Below are positions 54,819-64,000 of a DNA stretch of 64,000 bases, one piece after another. The notes below the pieces were generated by a model. It ran no database searches, had not been told where the DNA came from, and saw only the letters and a list, made by a program, of their open reading frames with translations. The stretch is from Aureliella helgolandensis (GTDB lineage: Bacteria > Planctomycetota > Planctomycetia > Pirellulales > Pirellulaceae). The DNA is taken from positions 5,084,001-5,148,000 of the forward strand of contig NZ_CP036298.1 in the NCBI RefSeq assembly GCF_007752135.1, in the 5' to 3' direction. The first letter of the stretch is position 1, and each line of letters opens with the position of its first letter. The position numbers and the translations under genes are program-made.

Positions 54819-56072
54819 ATGGTTCACTCCGTTGCCAACATCGACTTCCACCCGCCGTTGCCCCATCCACTCGCGTTCCGTGGAATGCTTTGCTGCACGC
54901 TTAGCGTCTTCCTCATCGCAATGGGTTGCAGCAATCCGCAAGATGCCAGCAATCCCACCAAACCAGAACCAGGGGAAATAGCCACGCCAGCGAAACGAAC
55001 GCAACGCCAGTCGCCGAATAGTGATGAGCGTGTTTTCTCGAATTCGGAGAGCTCTCGCTACAGCGCGTCGCGTTTCATGCGGCAACCAGGACTAGTACCG
55101 CCACTTACGGATCCTGAAATATTCTCCCCAGAAACGGTTTCCCTGGAGGAAGATAGCGAAGTTCTCGGAATTTTAATTGAAAAAGTTGCGAGAGCGTACA
55201 GTATCCCGACTCTCTATTATCATCACGTAATTAACGATCGTATTGCAGGGCATTCAGTGGTCGTTACTTACTGCGGATTCTGCTCATCGGGAACCGCTTT
55301 CATGGCAACGATCAATGCCAAGCGAGCACTCTTCTCGCTGCACGGTGCTTGGCAAGCCACGGCCACGATCAACGATGCCCAAACTCAATCCGTGTGGCTT
55401 CATCTGACAGGTGAATGTATTGACGGTAGGCTTAAAGGAAACCAGCTATCGCCCATCAATGTGCGACACGTAACCTGGAAGTCTTGGAGGGACGCACATC
55501 CAGAAACAACCGTCGTGATGCTGAATACCCCAGCCACTCGCTTCACAACCTCCTCCAAATTCCAAAAAGGACAGGATGATCTTCCTCCTGCCCTTGCACA
55601 AACAATTGAAGTCACGAGTAGCAGATATCCCGCCAACGCAATGGTCTACGGCGTTGCCCTATGGGATGGTAAGCCGGCAAGCTTGGGAGCAGTCAAGGCA
55701 TACCCCTTTGAGGAATTGCAGAATTCGACAGCAGTCATCAACGACTATGTAGGCGAATCTCCAGTTGTCATTGGATTCGATAGAGCGAATCGAAGTGCCT
55801 TTGGATACTTACGAATTCTTGAGGACAGAGTCTTAGCATTTTCGGCGACGGCTTCAGGCAAATTGGTCGATCATCACACCAGCTCGATCTTTTCGCAAGA
55901 CGGCATCTGCATTGAGGGGGTTTACGTGGGCAAGCAACTGCCTGCGATCTTTGGGTTACAGGCCGAATGGTACGGTTGGTATGCGACCTACCCGCAGACG
56001 GATGTCTATCAAGTTGCGGCGACCACACCAGTAGTTCACCAACAAACGTTAGACCAAGTACCCCACGATTGA
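54819..56072 (+). CDS. DUF3179 domain lipoprotein
   Basis: 417 residues; the ATG follows a strong GGAGG. A lipobox-like VFLIAMGC places Cys37 as the lipidated residue after a hydrophobic stretch, so this is probably a lipoprotein. DUF3179 signatures follow: VVTYCGFCSSGTAFMA (a variant of the TYCPLC motif), LWLHLTGE-like VWLHLTGECIDGRLKGNQLSPI and HVTWKSWRDAHPETTVV, and later VYGVALWDGKPASLGAVKAYPF. The two Cys in TYCGFC may bind metal or form a disulphide. The role of DUF3179 is not known. Confidence 0.85.
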   Translation: MVHSVANIDFHPPLPHPLAFRGMLCCTLSVFLIAMGCSNPQDASNPTKPEPGEIATPAKRTQRQSPNSDERVFSNSESSRYSASRFMRQPGLVPPLTDPEIFSPETVSLEEDSEVLGILIEKVARAYSIPTLYYHHVINDRIAGHSVVVTYCGFCSSGTAFMATINAKRALFSLHGAWQATATINDAQTQSVWLHLTGECIDGRLKGNQLSPINVRHVTWKSWRDAHPETTVVMLNTPATRFTTSSKFQKGQDDLPPALAQTIEVTSSRYPANAMVYGVALWDGKPASLGAVKAYPFEELQNSTAVINDYVGESPVVIGFDRANRSAFGYLRILEDRVLAFSATASGKLVDHHTSSIFSQDGICIEGVYVGKQLPAIFGLQAEWYGWYATYPQTDVYQVAATTPVVHQQTLDQVPHD

Positions 56073-56086
56073 AAACGTACGCGGCT

Positions 56087-56968
56087 TTAAGAATTGCCCA
56101 TTTCAGTGCGATAATCGAGCGGGCGTTTTCCGGTCAACCGTCTGAGTGTTCGATAGAACGTCGAAACATCTTCGAAACCAGATTGGAAGGCGATAGACGC
56201 AACTTTGCTGTCCGATTCTCGCAGCAGGCCAATGGCATGCGAGATTCGCAATTCGTGAACATAGGCCAACCACGTCCCCCCTGTTCTCTGGCGGAAATCT
56301 GCGGTGAATTTCCGTCGTGACATTCTGCAAATTTGCGCAGCATGGTCGATCGTAACCGGTTCGAAGAAATTCGAGTGCAACCAGCGCAGATACTCATCGA
56401 TGGCCCCCGTGCGACCGTCATCGAGTTGATCCGATGCGGCCGCGGTATCACCGAAGTGCGACGGCTGTTCGGCCATCGCTAGCTGCGCGAATACATCCAT
56501 GGCGCCAGCTACGGCTGCGATGCGGTAGGCGGGACTAGGTTGAGCCACTAAGTACAGCAGCTTCCGCAAACGCTGCTCAATCCCCAATTGCCAAGCGCGC
56601 TGTGCAGAGAGTTTTCCGGAGGGAAGTAGGGGTTCGATTTCACCGACACCCGCAATCCTTTGCGGATCGACTGCCAGACCGTAAAGCGAAACAGGATGTG
56701 CGGGGTGATCGACAATCCGGTGCCTCAATTGGATGGGAATCAAGAGGCAATCGCCCGAAACGCAATTCACACTCTGAGGGCTCTCCCCTGGCCAGTCTGC
56801 AATAACTTCCCCTCGCCCTTCTCGGAAATACAGCAGTTTCGGAAAGTGATGTTGGGTTTCGGCCATTATAAAATGCTCATCATGCCGGCTCTCAAACACC
56901 CAAATACCTGAATCCAGCATCGTTTCAGGAACCGGACGGCCACGGCGTGCGCTGGAAAAAGTTGTCAT
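56087..56968 (-). CDS. AraC family transcriptional regulator
   Basis: 293 residues from the ATG; the frame is open upstream but overlaps the divergent gene. The N-terminal half is a cupin-like sensor domain ([37 protein letters not shown]). The C-terminal 100 residues have two helix-turn-helix units: [24 protein letters not shown] and [34 protein letters not shown], the second with the AraC family GFED-type signature. It is divergent from the dihydrodipicolinate synthase-like operon over a gap of about 190 bp and probably controls it in response to its sugar-like substrate. Confidence 0.9.
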   Translation of the reverse strand: MTTFSSARRGRPVPETMLDSGIWVFESRHDEHFIMAETQHHFPKLLYFREGRGEVIADWPGESPQSVNCVSGDCLLIPIQLRHRIVDHPAHPVSLYGLAVDPQRIAGVGEIEPLLPSGKLSAQRAWQLGIEQRLRKLLYLVAQPSPAYRIAAVAGAMDVFAQLAMAEQPSHFGDTAAASDQLDDGRTGAIDEYLRWLHSNFFEPVTIDHAAQICRMSRRKFTADFRQRTGGTWLAYVHELRISHAIGLLRESDSKVASIAFQSGFEDVSTFYRTLRRLTGKRPLDYRTEMGNS

Positions 56969-57156
56969 ACAAAACGCTTTCTGTGTGGGACTACCCGGGG
57001 GCACTGCAAGCGATCTGCAACCCGCCAATTGCGATCTTCGCCAGAAATGCCCGAAATGCAAGTCCGCGATGCGCAAATTGCCGCGCGAGGTGTACGGGTT
57101 TCTGCAACCATGAGTTCCCAGCAACTTCAATTCACGCCTCCGCAGGACACCGAACC

Positions 57157-58113
57157 TTGACACGCTCCTTTGACCAATTGCGCACCATTCGCCCACGCCG
57201 CTCCATCACTGGCATGTCGGCCATCCTGCTCCCACTCCTGAGCGAGTCGGAAATTGATTGGGACGGCTTCCGCAACCACGTGACGCGCACCGCCGATGCT
57301 GGATTGATTCCCGCGGTGAACATGGACACAGGCTACGCAAATTTGATCGGTGAAGACGTGCGTCAACGCGCGCTCCGCGAGACTCAGCAGCTCATGGAGG
57401 GGCGTGAATTTGTGGCGGGCGTATTTGTCCAAGACGTTCCAGATTCACAGTTCAATTTCGATGCTTACCGCACTGGACTCGATCAGATTCAAGAGTTTGG
57501 TGGCACTCCCATCATTTTCCAATCGTTTGGTTTAACGAATCAATCTGATGATGGAATTGTCTCCTCCTATCAGCAGATAGGATCTCACGCAGGCGACTTC
57601 CTGGGGTTTGAGCTAGGAAAGATGTTTGCCCCCTTCGGAAAGATCTATAGCCTCGAAGTCTACGCGGGCTTGATGGCAATTCCGGAGTGCCGTGGTGCCA
57701 AGCATTCGTCATTGAGCCGAGAACTCGAATGGCAACGCCTAGCATTGCGTGATCAGCAACGCCCTGATTTTCGCGTTCTAACTGGCAACGACCTCGCCAT
57801 CGACATGGTGATGTACGGTAGTGATTATTTGCTGGGGCTCAGTACTTTTGCACCGGAGGCCTTTGCCCGGCGGGATGCCATGTGGGCCGCGGGTGACACG
57901 GGCTTCTACGAGTTGAATGATCTACTGCAGTACTTGGGCTTTTTTGCGTTCCGCACTCCGGTACCGGCCTATAAGCACAACGCGGCTCAGTTCCTGCACG
58001 CTCGTGGGTGGATCAAAACGCCTCAGACGTTTCCTGGTAGCCCGACGCGACCTGAATCCGACGTTGTGATTTTGGAGGAAATTCTACAGCGACTCGAGGC
58101 GACTGAGGCCTAA
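57157..58113 (+). CDS. Dihydrodipicolinate synthase-like (DapA family) aldolase/lyase
   Basis: 318 residues from a TTG with AGGA nine bases upstream. The TIM-barrel pattern of DapA-like enzymes is seen: [42 protein letters not shown], then [17 protein letters not shown] and [11 protein letters not shown]. Lys182 in that last segment is in the place of the Schiff-base Lys. The family splits or joins 2-oxo acids and aldehydes. It heads an operon with a Gfo/Idh/MocA oxidoreductase and a sugar phosphate isomerase/epimerase-like gene, which points to breakdown of a sugar derivative, not lysine synthesis. Confidence 0.8.
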   Translation: MTRSFDQLRTIRPRRSITGMSAILLPLLSESEIDWDGFRNHVTRTADAGLIPAVNMDTGYANLIGEDVRQRALRETQQLMEGREFVAGVFVQDVPDSQFNFDAYRTGLDQIQEFGGTPIIFQSFGLTNQSDDGIVSSYQQIGSHAGDFLGFELGKMFAPFGKIYSLEVYAGLMAIPECRGAKHSSLSRELEWQRLALRDQQRPDFRVLTGNDLAIDMVMYGSDYLLGLSTFAPEAFARRDAMWAAGDTGFYELNDLLQYLGFFAFRTPVPAYKHNAAQFLHARGWIKTPQTFPGSPTRPESDVVILEEILQRLEATEA

Positions 58114-58232
58114 GCCTCGATCGATTGCCCCGCTGCGTGCCCGACCTATCTACCCACGGCCTCAAGCAATTTTCCCTGCTTGAGGCTCAGCGACTCTGCT
58201 TCGTTTCCATATCTTCTTCAGTAACGAAATTC

Positions 58233-59402
58233 ATGAAGACTCTTAACATCGCCATGCATGGCGTCACTGGCCGCATGGGGACCAACCAACATCTGATCCG
58301 GTCGATCCTGGCGATCATGCGGCAAGGTGGAGTGCAAACAACTGCGGGAGAAGCGATTCAGATTAAGCCCATCCTGCTAGGTCGAAACGCGGAAAAACTC
58401 CGGCATTTGGCTGAGGAGGTCGCGCATCGCGAGATTGGACGTCCCCTCGAATGGTCCACTCAAACCGAAGCGGTCTTGGCGGATCCCGAGATTGACATCG
58501 TCTTTGATGCCTCCAGCACACAACTGCGTGCATCAATCGTTCGCCAAGCAGCCCAAAGAGGGAAAGCCATCTATTGCGAAAAACCGATTGCCACCGACGC
58601 GGTGGAAGCTCGTCAACTTGCCGACGAATGCGAGGCAGCGGGCGTTAAGAATGGGGTCGTGCAGGATAAACTCTGGCTACCCGGTATTCGAAAACTGCGC
58701 ATGCTGCGCGATCAGGGGTTCTTCGGGAAAATCCTCAGTGTTCGAGCTGAGTTTGGCTATTGGGTGTTTACCGGCCACGAAGAGAATCAAACCGCCCAGC
58801 GTCCTTCTTGGAATTATCGCAAGGAGGATGGCGGCGGGATGATGACCGACATGTTTTGTCATTGGCAATACTTGATCGAGAACCTCTTTGGAACCATCGA
58901 CCGGGTATTGGCGCATGCGACTACGGACCTGCCAGAGCGCATTGACGAGCGGGGACGTCCCTATGCCTGTACGGCCGATGATTCGGCCTATGCAATTTTT
59001 GTGCTGAATAACGGAATCACCTGCCAATTCAACAGTTCGTGGACCACGCGGCTGAGGCGCGATGATCTGCTGACGGTGCAGGTCGATGGAACGGAAGGCT
59101 CTGCCGTAGCGGGACTGCGTGAGTGTTGGATCCAAAATCTTGGAGCAACGCCCAGGCCGACATGGAATCCTGATATCGCACAGCCAATCGATTTTTACTC
59201 CGGCTGGCAGAAGTTGCCCGACTCCACCAACTACGACAATGCATTCAAGATTCAGTGGGAGTTGTTCTTGCGGCATGTGGTTGGCGATGGTGATTTCCCT
59301 TGGTCGCTGCGCAACGGGGTTGCCGGCGTCGAATTGGCCGACGCGGGCGAAACATCTTGCCGTGAGCAACGTTGGGTAAGCCTCAGCAAGACGGCCCATT
59401 GA
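58233..59402 (+). CDS. Cytoplasmic Gfo/Idh/MocA family oxidoreductase
   Basis: 389 residues from the ATG giving [20 protein letters not shown], a Rossmann-fold start; a longer frame exists upstream. The family motif [19 protein letters not shown] and the later [12 protein letters not shown] and [21 protein letters not shown] fit sugar dehydrogenases that use NAD(P). No signal peptide, unlike the Tat-exported relative in this window. Its stop overlaps the next start (TGATG), so both are translated together. Confidence 0.88.
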   Translation: MKTLNIAMHGVTGRMGTNQHLIRSILAIMRQGGVQTTAGEAIQIKPILLGRNAEKLRHLAEEVAHREIGRPLEWSTQTEAVLADPEIDIVFDASSTQLRASIVRQAAQRGKAIYCEKPIATDAVEARQLADECEAAGVKNGVVQDKLWLPGIRKLRMLRDQGFFGKILSVRAEFGYWVFTGHEENQTAQRPSWNYRKEDGGGMMTDMFCHWQYLIENLFGTIDRVLAHATTDLPERIDERGRPYACTADDSAYAIFVLNNGITCQFNSSWTTRLRRDDLLTVQVDGTEGSAVAGLRECWIQNLGATPRPTWNPDIAQPIDFYSGWQKLPDSTNYDNAFKIQWELFLRHVVGDGDFPWSLRNGVAGVELADAGETSCREQRWVSLSKTAH

Positions 59403-60250
59403 TGAGCACTTCCAGCGCTACCGCCTCCGTCCAAGCTCTCAGCCTGCAACGCCTTGCAATTCACACGATCACCACCAAACCGTGGAGCTTGCGAGAAGCA
59501 CTTGAGCACTATCGATCGCAACACGTCCAAGGCATCAGCATCTGGGTCGAAGCACTTAAGAGCACTCCGCCCTCAACGGCCAGACGATGGATCGACGATG
59601 CCGGTATGCATGTTCCCGCACTGGTTCGCGGGGGCTTCTTCTGCGACCGCAGTTCGCGCGTTCGACAGTCGCGCATCGACGAGAATCGCAAACTTATTGA
59701 AATTGCAGCCGAGGTAGGCGCTGAGAGTCTCGTATTGGTCGTTGGTGCGACTCCTGGAGTCGAGCTGCGACGGCAGCGTGGCTGGGTCGAGGAAGGCGTC
59801 CAAACTATTCTCGCTGATGCCGCACAAGCGGGCTTGAAGCTCGCTGTCGAACCGCTGCATCCCATGTACGCAGCAGATAAGAGTTGCATCAACCGACTGC
59901 GTGAGGCGCGCCTACTCTGCGACCAACTCAACCATCCATTGCTGGGTGTGGCGATCGACGTCTATCACACGTGGTGGGACCCCGATTTGCACCGTGAGAT
60001 CGAACTGCTCGGCAAATCAAAGCGAATATTTGGCTTCCATCTCTGTGACTGGCGGGTTCCCACACGACACCTGTTAACCGACCGCGCCCTGATGGGGGAC
60101 GGCTGCGTCCATCTCAAGCAGATTCGTCTGGCTGTCGAGGCTGCCGGATTCACTGGCTGGAACGAAGTGGAAATCTTTTCTGAAGAGCATTGGGCAACCG
60201 ATCAGAAATCGTTCTTGAATAAGATTGTCGAGCGGTACGCGGCTTGCTAA
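59402..60250 (+). CDS. Sugar phosphate isomerase/epimerase-like TIM-barrel protein
   Basis: 282 residues; the ATG shares its first base with the preceding stop. AP-endonuclease-2/xylose isomerase-type TIM barrel: ALEHYRSQHVQGISIWVEAL, then ALVRGGFFC, VLVVGATPG, LKLAVEPLHPMYAADKSCIN with the metal-ligand Glu, GVAIDVYHTWWDPD, HLCDWRVP and GWNEVEIFSEEHW. The His, Asp and Glu ligands of the usual divalent metal site are visible in these segments. Likely acts in sequence with the two genes upstream. Confidence 0.88.
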   Translation: MSTSSATASVQALSLQRLAIHTITTKPWSLREALEHYRSQHVQGISIWVEALKSTPPSTARRWIDDAGMHVPALVRGGFFCDRSSRVRQSRIDENRKLIEIAAEVGAESLVLVVGATPGVELRRQRGWVEEGVQTILADAAQAGLKLAVEPLHPMYAADKSCINRLREARLLCDQLNHPLLGVAIDVYHTWWDPDLHREIELLGKSKRIFGFHLCDWRVPTRHLLTDRALMGDGCVHLKQIRLAVEAAGFTGWNEVEIFSEEHWATDQKSFLNKIVERYAAC

Positions 60251-60338
60251 GCTGTCCTATAGGGAAATCCCCTGCTGCTCCCATCACACGCGCGAAGCAG
60301 CACACTCAGCAGCGACAATTTCGGAATGGGTGAAATCC

Positions 60339-62765
60339 ATGACTTCACGGGATCTCCTCAACGGCGTCTTGGTATTGCGGCAACAGGGGCTCGCTCCTTG
60401 GCTATGCCTGATGCTAACCGCCCTGCACGCCCCGGCAGCCCAAGCCACCGAAACGCTCACCTCGCAACTGGCGGAACTGAACGAATTCGTGTCGGCCTAT
60501 TGCTTGGACTGCCACTCGCCCCCCGGAGCGGAAGGGGGCTTGGAACTGGCTACTTTCGACTTCTCTACCGAACAGTTCGCTGAGCAACACTTTGATAGCC
60601 GCCCATGGGAAACGATATTGCGGCGAATCGAGACTCGGCAAATGCCACCACCGGACGCCGAGCGGCCGGAAGAAAGCCAGTATCGAGCCATCTCAGAATC
60701 GCTGAGTAGCATTCTGGAGCGTCGTGCGTTGGAGTTTCCCGAGTTGGGGAGGGTGGGGGGGATGCGTCGGATGACGCGACTCGAATATCAGTATGCAATC
60801 CGCGATTTGCTCCAAATTCAGATCGATGCAGAGAGCCTTTTGCCCAAGGATGAATCGAGCCATGGCTTTGACAACATCACGGTCGAGGAGCTTTCGCCCA
60901 CCCATCTGAACCGCTATCTATCGGCTGCTCAGAAAATTAGTCGCGCGGCACTTGGGGGGCTCGGGGATGGCCCGATCGGCGTCACGATCCGCTTACCCGC
61001 TGATCGCACGCAAGAAGAACATGTAGCTGGCCTGCCTTTCGGAACTCGCGGCGGAACCGTATTCGAACAACACTTCCCGCAAACAGGGGAATACGAGATC
61101 GAGCTCAAGCTAACCCGCGATCGCGATGAAAAGGTGGAGGGACTCGATCAATCCCACCAAATCGATATCCTGGTAGACCGCGCCCCAGTCCACCAATTTA
61201 CCGTTGCGCCGCCCGACGGTAGCGGCGATTGGACACGGCGGGATTACACCCATTCGGATTCCCATCTAAAAGCTAAAATTCGAGTGGAGGCGGGGCAGCA
61301 CACAGTGGGTGTGACCTTCCCCAAAACCTTTTCCTCGATCGTGGAAATCAAGCGGCAACCGTTTGATGCAAGCTTCAATCGACATCGACATCCACGTCGC
61401 ACACCGGCCATCTACCAAATTTCCATCGTAGGCCCGTTTGCCCCTCAAGGCCCTGGACGAACTCCTAGCCGCGATTTGGTTCTCGGCGAGTTCGTCAACA
61501 GGCCTTCGGCGTCCCGCGCCGATGCGCATTCTCAACTCCAACGACTGGTCCTCCGCGCTTATCGCCGGCCGGTAACTTCGGACGATATGGAACCACTCAT
61601 GCGGTTCTTCGATGAAGGTTACGCGGACGGTGGCTTTGAACAGGGAATGGAGTCGGCTCTGACTGCGATCTTGGTCAATCCGAACTTTCTGTTTCGAATC
61701 GAACAAGACCGTCCCTCCCAGTCTTCCTCAGGCTCCACCAGCCCCATCGACGACTACGAACTAGCGTCCCGCCTTTCGTTCTTCCTGTGGAGCAGTCTGC
61801 CAGATGCCGAACTGCTGAACCTCGCAGAAAACGACCGCTTGCACCAAGACACGGTACTGCGTGAGCAGGTCCAACGGATGCTGGCCTCCCCCAAGTCTCA
61901 GTCGTTGGTCGATAATTTTGCAGCTCAATGGTTGTATTTGCGAAATCTAGACTCAATCTCCCCAGACCTTAGATTGTTTCCAGACTTCGACGACAATCTC
62001 CGTGAATCCTTTCGCCAAGAAACGGAACTCTTGTTTCAGGATGTCTTGAATAACGATCGTAGCGTGTTGGAGTTAGTCGGCTCCCAACACACCTTCCTGA
62101 ATGAACGCCTGGCGACTCACTACGGCATCACAGGTGTCACCGGAAGCCAGTTTCGACGGGTAGAGGTCGCTCCAGACAGCCATCGAGGCGGAATCCTCCG
62201 CCACGGTAGTGTGCTAATGGTGACTTCTTATGCGACGCGTACATCCCCTACCATTCGCGGGAACTGGGTGCTGGAAAACATTTTTGGAACGCCAGCGCCT
62301 CCCCCGCCTCCCAACATCCCCAATCTTCAAGAGAACAATACGCTGGCCGCCAGTTCTGTCCGCGAACGATTGGCGATGCATCGCGCGAACCCAGCTTGTG
62401 CTAGTTGCCATGATCTGATTGATCCCGTGGGTTTTGCGCTCGAAAACTTTGACGCCGTCGGCCGCTGGCGTGAGTTTGAAGGTACACTGCATGTCGATTC
62501 CACGGGGAGTTTGCCCGATGGTACCGTAGTCAGCTCCATGGAGGAACTGGAGGCAGGCATTCTCGAACGCCCTGAGATATTCGCGCGTACGCTGACTGAA
62601 AAACTGATGACCTTCGCTTTGGGCAGAGCCCTGGATCATCATGACGGTCCCGCAGTCCGGCGAATCGTTAAGGCATCTCAAGCAGAGAATTTCACGCTAT
62701 CATCGATCATCACAGGAATTGCACTGAGCGATCCCTTTCGCAAGCGGAGTAGGAAAGAGCCATGA
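60339..62765 (+). CDS. DUF1592-type planctomycete cytochrome c protein
   Basis: 808 residues from the ATG that opens a signal peptide (about residues 20-37). An N-terminal haem c motif C55LDCH59 with a later RQMPP segment is the planctomycete cytochrome c domain. Blocks typical of DUF1587 (MRRMTRLEYQYAIRDLLQI), DUF1592 (DDYELASRLSFFLWSSLPDAELL), DUF1588 (GILRHGSVLMVTSYATRTSPTIRG, in part) and DUF1585 follow; a second CxxCH is C687ASCH691 (HRANPACASCHDLIDPVGFALENFD, in part). These exported proteins are very frequent in planctomycetes and come with a DUF1552 partner, as here. Role unknown; electron transfer or polymer degradation is proposed from the haem motif and context. Confidence 0.92.
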   Translation: MTSRDLLNGVLVLRQQGLAPWLCLMLTALHAPAAQATETLTSQLAELNEFVSAYCLDCHSPPGAEGGLELATFDFSTEQFAEQHFDSRPWETILRRIETRQMPPPDAERPEESQYRAISESLSSILERRALEFPELGRVGGMRRMTRLEYQYAIRDLLQIQIDAESLLPKDESSHGFDNITVEELSPTHLNRYLSAAQKISRAALGGLGDGPIGVTIRLPADRTQEEHVAGLPFGTRGGTVFEQHFPQTGEYEIELKLTRDRDEKVEGLDQSHQIDILVDRAPVHQFTVAPPDGSGDWTRRDYTHSDSHLKAKIRVEAGQHTVGVTFPKTFSSIVEIKRQPFDASFNRHRHPRRTPAIYQISIVGPFAPQGPGRTPSRDLVLGEFVNRPSASRADAHSQLQRLVLRAYRRPVTSDDMEPLMRFFDEGYADGGFEQGMESALTAILVNPNFLFRIEQDRPSQSSSGSTSPIDDYELASRLSFFLWSSLPDAELLNLAENDRLHQDTVLREQVQRMLASPKSQSLVDNFAAQWLYLRNLDSISPDLRLFPDFDDNLRESFRQETELLFQDVLNNDRSVLELVGSQHTFLNERLATHYGITGVTGSQFRRVEVAPDSHRGGILRHGSVLMVTSYATRTSPTIRGNWVLENIFGTPAPPPPPNIPNLQENNTLAASSVRERLAMHRANPACASCHDLIDPVGFALENFDAVGRWREFEGTLHVDSTGSLPDGTVVSSMEELEAGILERPEIFARTLTEKLMTFALGRALDHHDGPAVRRIVKASQAENFTLSSIITGIALSDPFRKRSRKEP

Positions 62766-64000
62766 AACGCCTCTCGATTTCACGCCGAACTTTATTGCGA
62801 GGAACCGGTGCCGCCGTGGCACTCCCTCTGCTCGACGCCATGCTACCGGCGCTCACCGCCACGGCAGCCACCGTAGCAGCTCCCGAGCAGCTTAAGCGGA
62901 TCGGCTACGTTTACATCCCGATGGGTTACAATCCCGCCGAATGGACCCCCCAGGGCGAAACGCTTGACCAACTTCCTTCCAGCCTCCAGCCGCTCTCAGC
63001 CCTGAAGGAGCACGTCACCGTTTTAACCAACATGGATTTGCAAAACGCCTACCCCGGCTCTCATGCAACTTCCAATTCCGCGTTCTTGAGCGCCGCGCGG
63101 GCCAAACGAACCGAGAGTAGTGACTACTACAACGGTATTACGGTGGACCAAGTGGCAGCGAAGCACATTGGCGGAGCAACGCAACTTCCATCTCTGGAGC
63201 TGTCCATGGACCTGCTGTCAACAGTGGGGCAATGTGACAATGGCTACGCCTGTGTGTACCAGAACAGCCTGTCGTGGTCCTCTCCCACACAGCCGCTGCC
63301 CTCGGAAGCCCACCCCAGAATCGTGTTCGAAAGCTTGTTCGGAGAGGGTGGCACACCAGCCCAACGGCAAGCCGCACTCAAGAAGCGGGCCAGCCTGCTC
63401 GATTCAGTGACGTCAGAAATTAAGCGTATCAAGAACCGCGTGGGATCAGCGGACCGCAATAAGATCGATGGCTACCTGGAAAGCATTCGTGAAGTAGAGC
63501 GGAGAATTCAGCGCGCCGAAGACAATGTCTTGGACAATCCGCTACCGGACCTCGACCGTCCAGTGGGCGTCCCAACGGCTTATGCGGATCACGCCAAACT
63601 AATGTTTGATCTGCAGCTGCTTGCTTTCCAAGGCGATATTACCCGCGTGGTTTCATTCCAGCTCGCCCGCGAAGCGAGTACACGGACGTATCCAGAGATT
63701 GGTGTGTCCGATCCCCATCACCCGGTAACGCACCACGGAAACAACCCCGAAAAGCTAGAAAAGATCGCTAAGATCAATCGCTTTCACGTTTCACTCTTCG
63801 CCGACTTCCTGCAGCAGATGCATGAAATCCCTGAAGCCGGCGGTTCGTTACTCGACCACTCGGTGTACATGTACGGTAGCGGGATGGGAGATCCAGACAA
63901 GCATGATCACTCGAATCTGCCGATCGTTGTAGCCGGTGGCGCTAGCGGAGGATTAAGCGGCGGACGGCATCTGCGTTTCGATCAACCAACGCCCCTCTCG
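62762..64000 (+). CDS. Tat-exported DUF1552 protein, partial (3' end outside window)
   Basis: 413 codons are visible; the frame is open to the window end. The start overlaps the DUF1592 gene's stop (ATGA), so it is the second gene of that pair. The signal is a twin-arginine type (SRRTLLRGTGAAVALPLLDAML). DUF1552 marks include YIPMGYNPAEWTP, GSHATSNSAFLSA, GITVDQVAAKHIG, PSLELSMD and VYMYGSGMGDPDKHDHSNLPI. Function unknown; the family is related in fold to DUF1501/sulfatase-type proteins and works next to DUF1592 proteins. Confidence 0.92.
   Translation, partial: MKRLSISRRTLLRGTGAAVALPLLDAMLPALTATAATVAAPEQLKRIGYVYIPMGYNPAEWTPQGETLDQLPSSLQPLSALKEHVTVLTNMDLQNAYPGSHATSNSAFLSAARAKRTESSDYYNGITVDQVAAKHIGGATQLPSLELSMDLLSTVGQCDNGYACVYQNSLSWSSPTQPLPSEAHPRIVFESLFGEGGTPAQRQAALKKRASLLDSVTSEIKRIKNRVGSADRNKIDGYLESIREVERRIQRAEDNVLDNPLPDLDRPVGVPTAYADHAKLMFDLQLLAFQGDITRVVSFQLAREASTRTYPEIGVSDPHHPVTHHGNNPEKLEKIAKINRFHVSLFADFLQQMHEIPEAGGSLLDHSVYMYGSGMGDPDKHDHSNLPIVVAGGASGGLSGGRHLRFDQPTPLS

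Overview
The window reads as chromosome of a planctomycete, most likely from the Pirellulaceae (Rhodopirellula/Blastopirellula-like). The grounds are the neighbouring DUF1592-type cytochrome protein and DUF1552 protein, several Tat-exported Gfo/Idh/MocA or sialidase-type enzymes, a giant surface protein that opens with a planctomycete LEARQLLA-type motif and carries CSLREA, SdrD-B-like, FG-GAP and dockerin modules, and frequent TTG/GTG starts. I see no tRNA, rRNA, insertion sequence or CRISPR array.

Left part (1-30 kb): a signalling and envelope block. It holds a membrane-anchored WD40-like protein (cut by the window edge), an exported von Willebrand A (vWA) protein, a transmembrane Ser/Thr kinase with a beta-propeller-like sensor domain, the giant surface protein, two paralogous beta-barrel-like outer-membrane proteins with a Cys motif, two giant single-pass proteins (about 1,700 and 1,500 residues) whose extracytoplasmic part starts with a degenerate caspase-like domain, a double-FHA protein between them, and a Cys-rich HEAT-like protein.

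Centre (30-49 kb): a type VI secretion system (T6SS) on the + strand: tssK, tssL, a short tssM-like gene, a small unknown gene, a sigma factor, tssA, tssB, tssC, a second tssC, tagJ, tssE, tssF, tssG, clpV and hcp, closed by a good rho-independent terminator. The order tssB-tssC-tssC2-tagJ-tssE-tssF-tssG is that of the Rhizobium/Agrobacterium imp cluster. Unusual points: the TssM homologue stops after its third membrane helix, so the periplasmic part is missing, and its P-loop is degenerate; its cytoplasmic domain has three RGT repeats that could be kinase/FHA targets; a FliA/SigB-like sigma factor is translationally coupled to the cluster; no tssJ, vgrG, PAAR gene or phosphatase gene is visible. 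A working hypothesis is a kinase-FHA controlled T6SS whose envelope-spanning part has been rebuilt, perhaps with the neighbouring giant periplasmic proteins and outer-membrane barrels.

Right part (49-64 kb): ordinary planctomycete metabolism. It includes a Tat-exported Gfo/Idh/MocA oxidoreductase, a Tat-exported sialidase-like five-Asp-box protein, an exported protein of unknown function, a small membrane protein, a DUF3179 lipoprotein, an AraC regulator divergent from a dihydrodipicolinate synthase-like / oxidoreductase / sugar epimerase operon, and the DUF1592 + DUF1552 pair, the last running off the window. Family names come from motif recognition by eye; no database search was possible.
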